From: JALNZF01 sp964447405
GTDB taxonomy: Bacteria; Nitrospirota; UBA9217
Reading direction: 5' to 3'
NCBI GenBank assembly: GCA_964447405.1
Contig: CAYUSP010000008.1
Location: forward strand, 23,606-87,605
DNA: 64,000 nucleotides
This document shows, in pieces, positions 9,106-16,476 of this stretch (the stretch's first letter is position 1; the number at the start of each line of letters is the position of its first letter). The translations under genes and the position numbers were made by a program. Under the pieces are notes generated by a model, which ran no database searches, had not been told where the DNA came from, and was given only the letters and a program-made list of their open reading frames with translations.

Positions 9106-9132
9106 CTGGCACTCATATTGACAGAGTGCTAA
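9106..9132 (+). promoter_or_regulatory. CIRCE-type HrcA operator
   Basis: CTGGCACTC, nine bases, GAGTGCTAA. The right half is identical to the CIRCE consensus and the left half matches 7 of 9, with the canonical nine-base spacer. It sits across the -35 box of the hsp20 promoter. In other bacteria HrcA binds CIRCE and represses groE, dnaK and some hsp20 genes until heat shock. Confidence 0.88.
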
Positions 9133-9146
9133 TCCGGTGATATATT
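9118..9146 (+). promoter_or_regulatory. Sigma-70-type promoter of hsp20
   Basis: TTGACA (9118-9123), 17-base spacer, TATATT (9141-9146). The -35 box lies inside the CIRCE element, so repressor and polymerase would compete directly. Confidence 0.85.
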
Positions 9147-9166
9147 TTATATGAAAGCAGGAGGTG

Positions 9167-9307
9167 ATGCCTGAAACATATTGGATGGATGGAAAAGGGT
9201 ACTGTTTTTTTTCTAGGCGTAATGCAATACCGATGCATCACTTATGGCAAGAAAGGAGGGATTTATATGAAAAGTCTGATGAGATGGGATCCCTTCCGGA
9301 TGGCTAG
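9167..9307 (+). CDS. Possible 46-codon leader ORF overlapping hsp20
   Basis: ATG 9167 follows a strong ribosome site (AGGAGGTG, 9159-9166) and opens a 46-residue frame that ends at 9307, 40 bases into hsp20 in another frame. The peptide (MPETYWMDGKGYCFFSRR...) resembles no family I know. It may be a real leader that couples translation, or chance; the ribosome site is what makes it worth listing. Confidence 0.3.
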   Translation: MPETYWMDGKGYCFFSRRNAIPMHHLWQERRDLYEKSDEMGSLPDG

Positions 9308-9782
9308 TAGGTGGGATCCGCTGGATGAGTTAAGATCGATGCAGCATGAGATGGATAGAATATTTGATAGGTTCCGCGGTGTTGAAGCTGCGGATACTCG
9401 ATTGGGAACATGGATCCCTGCGGTAGAAAGTTACAGCGCCGAAGGCAAACTCGTATTCAAGGTCGATCTGCCTGGTATTGATCTCAAGGACCTGGATGTA
9501 AGCATTAGAGACCGGGAGCTTGTGATCAAGGGTACCAGGAAAGAGGAGAAAGACGCAAAAGAAGAGAATTATGTATGCAGAGAAATTTCCTATGGCTCCT
9601 TCGAGCGGCATTTCCTTCTGCCTGAGGGTGTAAATACCGAGGAACTGAAGGCTAAATATGCCAACGGGCTTCTTGAGGTCACTGTACCAGCGCCGACGAT
9701 TGCCAAGGTACGGAAGGTAGAGATCGAGGCATCCAAAGAGGAGAAGAAAACCATTGATGCAGAGGTCAAGAAGGCCGCATAA
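9267..9782 (+). CDS. Small heat-shock protein, Hsp20/alpha-crystallin family
   Basis: 171-residue cytosolic ATP-independent chaperone. The N-terminal arm MRWDPFRMASRWDPLDEL is followed by an alpha-crystallin domain (about residues 45-140) with VDLPGIDLKDLDVSI, RDRELVIKG, SYGSFERHFLLPEGVN and the A-x-x-x-N-G-L-L-E-V-T-V-P signature (YANGLLEVTVP). The tail is Lys/Glu-rich. ATG 9267 is favoured over 9189 because GAAAGGAGGG lies seven bases upstream and the protein then begins as homologues do. Expression is expected to rise on heat shock through release of HrcA from the CIRCE element. Confidence 0.95.
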   Translation: MKSLMRWDPFRMASRWDPLDELRSMQHEMDRIFDRFRGVEAADTRLGTWIPAVESYSAEGKLVFKVDLPGIDLKDLDVSIRDRELVIKGTRKEEKDAKEENYVCREISYGSFERHFLLPEGVNTEELKAKYANGLLEVTVPAPTIAKVRKVEIEASKEEKKTIDAEVKKAA

Positions 9783-9834
9783 TTGGACCGTGTCGCAGGA
9801 CGAATATATGATGCTGCTTCAGTAATTACCAGTT

Positions 9835-9862
9835 AACCCGCGCTGTAGAGGGTTTTTTTTTT
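9835..9862 (+). terminator. Probable terminator of hsp20
   Basis: AACCC, ten-base loop, GGGTT followed by a ten-T run. The stem is short, but the U-tract is strong and the position 52 bases after the hsp20 stop is right. Confidence 0.5.
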
Positions 9863-10041
9863 GAGAAGGCTTTTTCCTATATCGTTGAATGCATTCAGAA
9901 ATGGGTAGTTGCGAGCATCTGGCTGACCCAACTTTTTTAGGGAGCTATTGAATACAGGAAAACGGGTTTCCCCTAGCCCGCTGTCAAGCTGGCGATCTCT
10001 TTTTCCCCTCTCTTACAGGAAATCGTCAGCTAGCCTTTGTT

Positions 10042-10075
10042 GTGTGATCAGGTAGCTATGGCGACCTGATCACAC
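10042..10075. repeat. Perfect 12-bp inverted repeat
   Basis: GTGTGATCAGGT (10042-10053), ten-base loop, ACCTGATCACAC (10064-10075), a perfect palindrome between two convergent genes. No T-run follows on either strand, so it is either a rho-independent-like stop without U-tract or a protein-binding site. Confidence 0.7.
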
Positions 10076-10114
10076 TGTTAGTTCCAGCGGCAGGTTGTCA
10101 GAGGGGAGGACGCT

Positions 10115-10795
10115 TTACTCGTTGTCGAAACTGAATGAAATAGCGTTCAAAAAGTAGGTATTTGCGTTGTTCGCGAACTTCTGAATGACCCCCGTGGCAA
10201 TGACCGTCTTCTTCGAATTTTTCCTCTGAGCGAGAATAACGTCCTTGCTGTTCTGCGGCAGATCCCGGTAAAAAACTTCGACCATGTTTCCGTTCTGGTC
10301 GAAAACGAAGGATTCACGCATGGGTTCGCTATAGACGAAGTTACCTTTCATGGAAACCGTTTTGCCGACATAGCGTACCGGATTCGATAGGATATCCGCA
10401 TAGGCAACATAAACGCGAGAGGCGGCGGCCGGCGCAGAGCTGCCGGAAGTCTCCAGCGAAGACGCATTGATGTAGTACGCATTTGAACTATTTTCGAAGC
10501 GGCGAATGACTCCGGTGATCGTTACGGGCAACTTGGAGTGTTTTCTTTGCGCCAGAATCGTATCCTTGTCGCGGGAGGGGAGGTCCCGGTAGAATATTTC
10601 TATCAGTCTGCCATTTTGATCGATGGTAAATGATTCCTTCAATGGTTCGCTATAGGCAAAGAGGCCCTTCATCGTGCCGATCTTTCCGACATACTGCGAG
10701 GGATCAGAAAGGATGTCCGAATAGGTTATTTCTTTGGCAAAAGCAACATGGGCCAGGAAGGTGAATGACAGAATCAGCAGTAATATTCTATTCAC
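10115..10795 (-). CDS. Secreted protein made of two tandem copies of one domain
   Basis: 226 residues. GTG 10795 is chosen because GAGGTG lies just upstream and it begins a signal peptide (VNRILLLILSFTFLAHVAFA); an ATG at 10846 adds 17 non-signal residues. After the signal come two clearly duplicated units of about 85 residues, each with Y-x-DILS-P-YVGK, the MKG-F-YSEP-ESF segment, F(I)YRDLP and an ILAQRK-SK end. The copies are about 60% identical by eye, so the duplication is recent or maintained. The unit looks like a small beta-rich (OB-like) fold, but I do not recognise the family. Confidence 0.8.
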   Translation of the reverse strand: MNRILLLILSFTFLAHVAFAKEITYSDILSDPSQYVGKIGTMKGLFAYSEPLKESFTIDQNGRLIEIFYRDLPSRDKDTILAQRKHSKLPVTITGVIRRFENSSNAYYINASSLETSGSSAPAAASRVYVAYADILSNPVRYVGKTVSMKGNFVYSEPMRESFVFDQNGNMVEVFYRDLPQNSKDVILAQRKNSKKTVIATGVIQKFANNANTYFLNAISFSFDNE

Positions 10796-11111
10796 AGGGC
10801 ACCTCGGTGCGCGAAAAATTATTGGCTGTTGCTGTTGGTTGGGCAAGGATGAATTCTCTGCAGATGTACGGTATTCTTATCGGCGAATCCGGATATTTCT
10901 TTAATATCGCAGGTTGCTTGGTATGCGGAGATTAATCCTTGTGGCCGGGGGGTGCCATGCCGCATCCCAGGTGAATAGTTCTGGCGAGCAGCACGCTGAC
11001 GTCGTGTCCGATAGCGAGATATGAAGTGCATGCGCGCCATGCTGGCACAGAAGAAACCCCGGGAGGCTTGCGCCTACCGGGGCATGCGGAATAACAAAGT
11101 GGGGCGTAAGG
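10796..11111. other. Intergenic, contains a probable minus-strand terminator
   Basis: 316 bases between two minus-strand genes. Besides the hairpin at 11046-11082 I see no gene. Confidence 0.5.
11046..11082 (-). terminator. Probable terminator of the rhodanese gene
   Basis: Stem CCCCGG...CCGGGG continued by AGGC/GCCT after one mismatch (11057-11082). On the minus strand it is followed by TTTCTTCT, 30 bases after the stop codon. Confidence 0.55.
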
Positions 11112-12530
11112 CTAAGGTTTTTCTATTTTGAAATTGCCTTTGTCATCGATATCTACTTTCGCATTCAGGAACTTGACCAGGTAACCCTTCTCTTTGAGTT
11201 TGTGGTAGGCCATCTCGGCGCGTACACCCGTGGAGCAGTGGGTTACGATCTGTTTATCCTTGGGAAGTTCGGCAAGCCGGTCCAGGATTTCTTCATCCGG
11301 CACAAGCTTGGCACCTTTTATCATACCGGCATTGCCTTCATCGCGGTTTCTCACATCAAGGATGAGCGTATCCGCCGGTGTCGCCGCAGCGATCTTCTGG
11401 AACTCGTCGATGGGCATTTCGCCGGGCCGGGGTTTAGGTACATACGCGATTGCAGTTGCCATGATCCCTGTCTCGACAGGGAACTTGGCCATCTGCCAGG
11501 CGTCCATGCCGCCAGTCACAATAGTAACATTGGTATAGCCCGCCGCCACGAGGGACTTTGCTGCTGTCCTGGCTTCATCCCCGCCATTTTGATCATAGAT
11601 GATAATCGGAGGCTTCTTGTCCTTGGACGGGAATCGTGCTGTGTTCGCTGTCACATCTGATGCAGGAAGCGTTACCGCTCCTTTGATAAAGCCTTTCTGG
11701 GCAATCGCAGCAGACCTTACGTCGAGCAGGACATTGGGGATATCCTTGTCGATATAAGCTTCTTTCAGAAATTGCGCGGATAGCACGGTATTGTTCTTCT
11801 TGGTCCATTCGGGAAGGCCTTCATGGTACACTTTTACGTTGGTATAACCGAGTTTTTCCGCCCGACCGGCGGAGTTAGGGCTCATCGCTCAGGTCATGCC
11901 TGCACAGTAGTAGACGATGAGCGCGTTCTTTTCCTTCGGCAGTTTATCAACCATTTTTTCGAATGCGGGGAAGGGGATGTTGATGGCTGTAGGTATCGCT
12001 CCTTCCATGAACCGGGGGGCCGGGCGTGCATCGATCAGCAGATATTTGCCTTTTTCCGAACCCTGAGCAACAAGCTTCTCAACTTCAGCAGTGCTTATGA
12101 GCTTCTCAGGAGATACTTTGATGGGAGGTTTGGCTGACACAAGGGTGGCAAATTTTTTTCCGTCCTTTTCGGTAAACTCAATACGAACTTCCTTGCCTTT
12201 TTTGATAACCCGGAGAGGTTCGGAGGGATTCTCCGCATCCGGCTGAATATTCAGGACCTTCAGCATCTGACTGTCGAACCTGAGGATTTCTACTGCATCA
12301 TCGATCTTAACCTGAATGGACTGGGTCTTGTACGCCACACTGTCGAAATTGCCCCTGAGATTGCCTGGCTCAGACTGGTGGCAATTTGAGCAGATTTTAG
12401 CCATCAAAGGCTTTTTCTGTGGCAGTGCCGGTACTGAGTCTTTATCCTGCTCACCTGCGTGCGCAATTGAAAATACGATACTTATCAACAGTATCGCTGC
12501 GCATGTGCTGCTGACCATCTGCTTTAGCAT
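11112..12530 (-). CDS. Cytochrome-rhodanese selenoprotein (in-frame UGA read as Sec)
   Basis: 472 residues if the TGA at 11889-11891 is selenocysteine. ATG 12530 has AGGAGG five bases upstream and starts a signal peptide (MLKQMVSSTCAAILLISIVF). One heme site follows (CSNCH), then a roughly 100-residue linker, then three rhodanese domains. Domain 1 has YYCAGMT-Sec-AMSPNSA, with Sec five residues after the usual Cys; homologues as I know them carry Cys in such extended loops. Domain 2 (YDQNGGDEAR) lacks a catalytic Cys. Domain 3 has a canonical CSTGVR loop. Frame and rhodanese similarity continue unbroken across the TGA, and a bacterial SECIS-like hairpin follows. A naive reading would give two genes (12530-11889 and 11885-11112). 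Likely a periplasmic sulfur-transfer or redox protein. The alternative is a nonsense mutation. Confidence 0.85.
11850..11883 (-). promoter_or_regulatory. Bacterial SECIS-like hairpin within the coding sequence
   Basis: On the mRNA, UCCGCC - GGUCG - GGCGGA forms a six-base-pair stem with a five-base GGUCG loop (11857-11873), extended by a GAG/CUC pair below (to 11850-11883). The loop starts 22 bases after the UGA. The GGU in the apical loop and the distance match the known formate-dehydrogenase-type bacterial SECIS that binds SelB. Confidence 0.75.
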
Positions 12531-12617
12531 AATTCCTCCTTGTTCTTTACTGCTGAATTTTTGTTTCTTTCTTATTCCGGGCCCAAGAAATATTATAATG
12601 AACAGGTGCCATGCCAT

Positions 12618-12648
12618 AAATTATAATTAATAGGTAATATTATAATTT
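12618..12648. promoter_or_regulatory. AT-rich inverted repeat, possible operator of the rhodanese gene
   Basis: AAATTATAAT, 11-base spacer, ATTATAATTT: perfect ten-base arms. It lies 88 bases upstream of the rhodanese start on the minus strand, and a third ATTATAAT copy is at 12592-12599. The regulator is unknown. Confidence 0.5.
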
Positions 12649-12764
12649 GAGATTTATGCATAGTCAATATAATTCGCAACTATATATGTTTTTGTCTGAT
12701 ATCTCGCTAAAATCAACATAAGCAAGGCATTGCCCAGGACCTAGTGCAATTATTCAGAAAATCC

Positions 12765-12793
12765 TTGACAATAGTGGACTTATCTTATATATT
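12765..12793 (+). promoter_or_regulatory. Sigma-70-type promoter of ffh and the translation cluster
   Basis: TTGACA (12765-12770), 17-base spacer, TATATT (12788-12793), 40 bases before the ffh ATG. Confidence 0.85.
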
Positions 12794-12832
12794 TACCATT
12801 CTTTGCCGAGCTGGGCATTGCTATGCATTACT

Positions 12833-14167
12833 ATGTTTGACTCCCTGACAGGTAAATTAGAGTCTGTTTTCAAGAAGCTCCGAAGCAGGGGCGTACTCAA
12901 AGAGGATGATGTTAAAGAGGCCCTGCGCGAAGTGCGCCTTGCGCTCCTTGAAGCTGACGTTAACTTCAAGGTCGTAAAAGAGTTCATTGGCAAGGTTCAG
13001 GAACGATCGGTCGGGCAGGAAATACTCGGTAGTCTGACACCGGGCCAGCAGGTTGTCAAGATCGTCCATGAAGAGCTGGTATCTCTCCTGGGCGGCACCC
13101 AGTCAAAGCTCTTTCTTTCACCGAATCCGCCCACGATCATCATGATGGTTGGTTTGCAGGGCTCCGGCAAGACGACGACCTCGGGCAAACTAGCGAAGAA
13201 TTTCAAGAAGGACGGACGCAGGGTTCTTCTCGTACCGGCTGATACTCGTCGGCCGGCAGCAGTGCAGCAGCTGATCACCCTGGCAAAGCAGGTCGGGGTG
13301 GATGCATATCGATCCGACGAACAGGATCCGGTTGCCATTTGCAGAGCGGCGGTAAAACAGGCGGCATCGTCGTTGTATGAAGTGGTGATCCTCGATACGG
13401 CGGGCCGGCTTCAGATCGATGAACCTCTTATGGAGGAGCTCCGTCAGATCAAGGCCGGGGTAAAGCCGAGCGAAGTGCTTTTCGTGGCGGATGCAATGAC
13501 CGGTCAGGAAGCGGTTAACGTCGCCGAGAAGTTCAATGTTGGCCTGGGTTTCGACGGCGTGGTTCTGACCAAGCTCGACGGCGATGCTCGGGGCGGGGCG
13601 GCGCTTTCGGTCAGGGCAGTCACTGGCAAACCGCTTAAGTTTGTGGGTATGGGCGAGAAACTCGACGCCCTTGAGCCGTTCCATCCGGATCGCATGGCTT
13701 CGCGCATCCTCGGCATGGGCGACATGATGTCGCTCATCGAGAAAGCGCAGGAGACGGTTGATCGGGAAGAAGCGGTCAATCTTGCGAAGAAGCTCAAGAA
13801 GAACACCTTCGACCTTGATGACTTCCGGAGCCAACTGAAGCAGGTGAAGAAGCTCGGCGGGCTCGAATCGATCATGGGCATGATCCCCGGGATGGGCAAA
13901 ATGAAGCTTCCGGACGCGCAGGTGAATGAGAAGGAATTGACAAAGGTGGACTCTATCATCAGTTCCATGACCCCGAAAGAGCGCGCTGACTACATGATCA
14001 TCAACGGAAGCCGCAGGGCCCGTATTGCAAAGGGTAGCGGCACGCAGGTGCAGGACGTGAACCGGCTTCTCAAACAGTTCGCCGAAATGCGTAAAATGAT
14101 GAAGTCCATGACGAGCGGTAAAGCGGGGAAAATAGGAAAGATGTTCGGCAACAGGATGCCGTTCTAA
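12833..14167 (+). CDS. ffh: Signal recognition particle protein Ffh (SRP54)
   Basis: GTPase that, with SRP RNA and FtsY, targets nascent membrane proteins to the translocon. 444 residues. N domain 1-90; G domain with GLQGSGKTT (P-loop), DTRRPAAVQQL, DTAGRLQ and TKLDGDARGG; Met-rich M domain with GMGDMMSL, GMIPGMGKM and the helix-turn-helix RNA-binding region SRRARIAKGSGTQVQDVN. ATG 12833 (MFDSLTGKL) matches the usual N-terminus; 12803 would lie only a few bases after the predicted transcript start. First gene of the translation cluster. Confidence 0.98.
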   Translation: MFDSLTGKLESVFKKLRSRGVLKEDDVKEALREVRLALLEADVNFKVVKEFIGKVQERSVGQEILGSLTPGQQVVKIVHEELVSLLGGTQSKLFLSPNPPTIIMMVGLQGSGKTTTSGKLAKNFKKDGRRVLLVPADTRRPAAVQQLITLAKQVGVDAYRSDEQDPVAICRAAVKQAASSLYEVVILDTAGRLQIDEPLMEELRQIKAGVKPSEVLFVADAMTGQEAVNVAEKFNVGLGFDGVVLTKLDGDARGGAALSVRAVTGKPLKFVGMGEKLDALEPFHPDRMASRILGMGDMMSLIEKAQETVDREEAVNLAKKLKKNTFDLDDFRSQLKQVKKLGGLESIMGMIPGMGKMKLPDAQVNEKELTKVDSIISSMTPKERADYMIINGSRRARIAKGSGTQVQDVNRLLKQFAEMRKMMKSMTSGKAGKIGKMFGNRMPF

Positions 14168-14264
14168 CGGCAAGTTTTTATGCATTCAGTGCCACAAACG
14201 ATAGACCATAGACGTTTTGGAAATTGAAATCAGGGATTTATTCTTTAACGAAAGAGGTGGAACA

Positions 14265-14528
14265 ATGTCAGTAAGAATAAGACTTAAAAGAATGGGGACC
14301 CACAAGAAACCGTACTACCGCTTAGTAGTCGCGGATGCCCGGTCGCCCCGGGATGGACGCTTTATCGAGATGGTCGGCACCTACGATCCGCTTAAGAAGC
14401 CCGCGGAAATCAAGGTTGACCAGGCAAAGGCGCTCGACTGGCTCAGCAAGGGCGCGGTCCCCTCTGATACCGTGAAGACCCTGCTTTCCAAGGTTGGGGT
14501 CATGAAGCAGTTCGCTGCAGCGAAGTAA
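14265..14528 (+). CDS. rpsP: 30S ribosomal protein bS16
   Basis: 87 residues: MSVRIRLKRMGTHKKPYYRL and the VVADARSPRDGRFIE signature, full length for the family. AGAGGTGG stands nine bases before ATG 14265, which is preferred over the 14217 in-frame start. In many related genomes a KH-domain RNA-binding gene sits between rpsP and rimM; here only 75 bases separate them and no such gene exists. Confidence 0.98.
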   Translation: MSVRIRLKRMGTHKKPYYRLVVADARSPRDGRFIEMVGTYDPLKKPAEIKVDQAKALDWLSKGAVPSDTVKTLLSKVGVMKQFAAAK

Positions 14529-14603
14529 TTCATCATGCGGCATGCGGAATAATATCCATCATGCCGCTTCGAACTATTTTACGGAAGTACGACTGCGGCG
14601 ATC

Positions 14604-15107
14604 ATGCTCATAACCATCGGCAAGGCGGTCAAGCCCTGGGGGCTTAAGGGCGAGATTAAGATCGAGCCCATGACCGATTTTCCCGAACGTTTTAACGACC
14701 TTCGCCGCGTGCACCTGGTTTCTGCGGCTGGTAAGGAAATCGTCTGCGATGTGAAGTCAATACGTTACATGGGCGATTGCCCCTTACTGCTCCTTGCAGG
14801 CTATGATTCACCGGAAACAGCAAAAACATTGAATGGGTGGTTTATCCGGGTTCCCGAGGGGGAAACGGTTCCGTTGCCTGAGGGCACCTATTATTGGCAT
14901 GAACTCATCGGCATGGAGGTCGTTTCCGAGGCTGATGAGAAGATCGGGACCATCGTGGATGTCTTCGAGACCGGTAGCAACGACGTATATGTGGTAAAGC
15001 GCGGCGGGAACGAGGTCCTGTTGCCTGCAACGCGCGAAGTGATAAAGCAGATCGACCGGAAGACAAGGCGCATGGTCATTCATCTCATGGAAGGCCTGCT
15101 GGAGTGA
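14604..15107 (+). CDS. rimM: Ribosome maturation factor RimM
   Basis: 167 residues. Assists assembly of the 30S head. N-terminal barrel (IGKAVKPWGLKGEIKIEPMTDFPERF), PRC-barrel half with YYWHELIGMEV and GTIVDVFETGSNDVYVV, then LLPATREVIKQID. Its stop lies at 15105-15107; the next frame is open from a GTG at 15104. Confidence 0.97.
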   Translation: MLITIGKAVKPWGLKGEIKIEPMTDFPERFNDLRRVHLVSAAGKEIVCDVKSIRYMGDCPLLLLAGYDSPETAKTLNGWFIRVPEGETVPLPEGTYYWHELIGMEVVSEADEKIGTIVDVFETGSNDVYVVKRGGNEVLLPATREVIKQIDRKTRRMVIHLMEGLLE

Positions 15108-15127
15108 AGCAGTATCCATTTCCGGGT

Positions 15128-15883
15128 ATGCGAAGACTAAACGTTGAGGTGCTCACGCTATTCCCCGGGATACTTGCGGGCCCGTTGAACGAAAGCATTT
15201 TAAAGCGAGGCCGGGAAAAAGGCCTCCTGAATGTATCGGTCTGGAATATACGGGACTATACCGTAGACAAGCATCGAACCGCTGACGACAGCCCATACGG
15301 CGGCGGTGCTGGAATGGTCATGAAACCCGAGCCGATTTTCAAGGCGTTCGAAGCGCTTGCAACGGCATATCCCGGAGAAGAATTTCATACCGTCCTGCTT
15401 TCGCCACAGGGCAGGCTCTTTGATCATAAGAGGGCAGAGGAGCTTTCCCGAGAAAAGCGCCGCATCATTCTGCTCTGCGGCCATTACGAAACTATCGATG
15501 AGCGAGTGATCGAGTCGCTGGTCGATGAAGAGCTTTCCATCGGCGATTATGTGCTCACGGGAGGGGAACTGGCGGCGCTCGTTGTCATCGACGCAGCAGC
15601 GCGGCTTCTGCCAGGCGTTCTGGGTGATGAGGAATCGGCTTATCGGGATTCCTTTGGCGATGGGTTGCTCGATCATCCGCATTATACCCGGCCGGTGGAG
15701 TTCCGGGGGATGAAGGTTCCCGATGCGCTGATTTCCGGGAACCACGCTGAGATCGAACAATGGCGCAGACGTGAGTCGCTTCGGGCCACGCTTCGGAAAA
15801 GGCCGGGGTTGTTAGAGACCGCGGATTTATCTCAAGAGGACAAAAAAATACTGGAAGATTTAAAACAAGAGTTAAACTTGTAA
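15128..15883 (+). CDS. trmD: tRNA (guanine37-N1)-methyltransferase TrmD
   Basis: 251 residues. SPOUT-family enzyme placing m1G37 on tRNAs. Signatures: VLTLFPG, DDSPYGGGAGMVMKPEPIF, LLCGHYETIDERV, SIGDYVLTGGELAAL, LDHPHYTRP. ATG 15128 gives the usual family N-terminus; an alternative GTG at 15104 overlaps the rimM stop (GTGA) and has GGAAGG upstream, so the start is not certain. Confidence 0.97.
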   Translation: MRRLNVEVLTLFPGILAGPLNESILKRGREKGLLNVSVWNIRDYTVDKHRTADDSPYGGGAGMVMKPEPIFKAFEALATAYPGEEFHTVLLSPQGRLFDHKRAEELSREKRRIILLCGHYETIDERVIESLVDEELSIGDYVLTGGELAALVVIDAAARLLPGVLGDEESAYRDSFGDGLLDHPHYTRPVEFRGMKVPDALISGNHAEIEQWRRRESLRATLRKRPGLLETADLSQEDKKILEDLKQELNL

Positions 15884-15948
15884 TCGCGGACAAGGGATCG
15901 TTATCTGAGCAATCCACAAACCGCCATAGAGTATAAGGGAGGTTTACC

Positions 15949-16350
15949 ATGAACATTATTCAAGCACTGGAAAAAGGGCAGCTAAAAGAAGGGATCCCGA
16001 GCTTTCGTGTGGGCGATACCATCCGCGTTCATGCGAAGGTCGTTGAAGGCGACAAGGAACGGATTCAGGTCTACGAGGGAGTGGTCATTGGCCGCCATGG
16101 CGGTGGTGCGCGTGAGCTCATCCGGGTCAGGAAGTTGTCTTATGGCGTGGGTGTTGAGAGGCTTTTCCCCCTCCACTCGCCTATGATCGACAAGATTGAG
16201 GTTGCCAAGGCAGGCAAAGTCCGGCGGGCGAAACTGTACTTCCTCCGGGATCTGCGCGGCAAGGCGGCGAGGATCAAGGAAAAAGGGCGCGTATATGCTT
16301 CCGTCGCGGGTGCAACCGAGACCAAGGCTACACAGACGCCGCAGGAATAG
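15949..16350 (+). CDS. rplS: 50S ribosomal protein bL19
   Basis: 133 residues. FRVGDTIRVHAKVVEGDKERIQ, YEGVVIGR and RRAKLYFLRDLRGKAARIKE are diagnostic. GGGAGG lies six bases before the ATG. It has a non-conserved Thr/Ala tail (about 15 residues). Lies at the 30S-50S interface in the ribosome. Confidence 0.98.
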   Translation: MNIIQALEKGQLKEGIPSFRVGDTIRVHAKVVEGDKERIQVYEGVVIGRHGGGARELIRVRKLSYGVGVERLFPLHSPMIDKIEVAKAGKVRRAKLYFLRDLRGKAARIKEKGRVYASVAGATETKATQTPQE

Positions 16351-16386
16351 TATTCGACCAACAAGTTCAAGGCTTCAGAACCAAGA

Positions 16387-16451
16387 CAAATCCCAAATAC
16401 CAGGCATCGGAATCCGGTTGGATCCGGATGCCGGCGCATATTTGGGATTTG
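16387..16451. repeat. Long imperfect palindrome between rplS and rnhB
   Basis: Arms CAAATCCCAAATA (16387-16399) and TATTTGGGATTTG (16439-16451) are perfect 13-base complements. The inner part folds further (GGCATC...GATGCC, GAATCC...GGATCC). Looks like a small mobile palindromic unit (REP/MITE-like) inserted within an operon. Confidence 0.7.
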
Positions 16452-16476
16452 CATTTTGCACAGCATTGAGGTGGAT

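Larger units (their letters stand above)
9783..10114. other. Intergenic between convergent genes
   Basis: 332 bases holding the hsp20 terminator at 9835 and the inverted repeat at 10042. No gene seen. Confidence 0.6.

Noticed and set aside
11889..11891. Reading the TGA as a true stop and calling two separate rhodanese genes
   Set aside because: Same frame, unbroken domain similarity, active-loop position and a SECIS-type hairpin favour recoding.
13190..14185. Long minus-strand open frame over ffh
   Set aside because: Shadow of ffh; His/Arg-rich translation typical of antisense frames.
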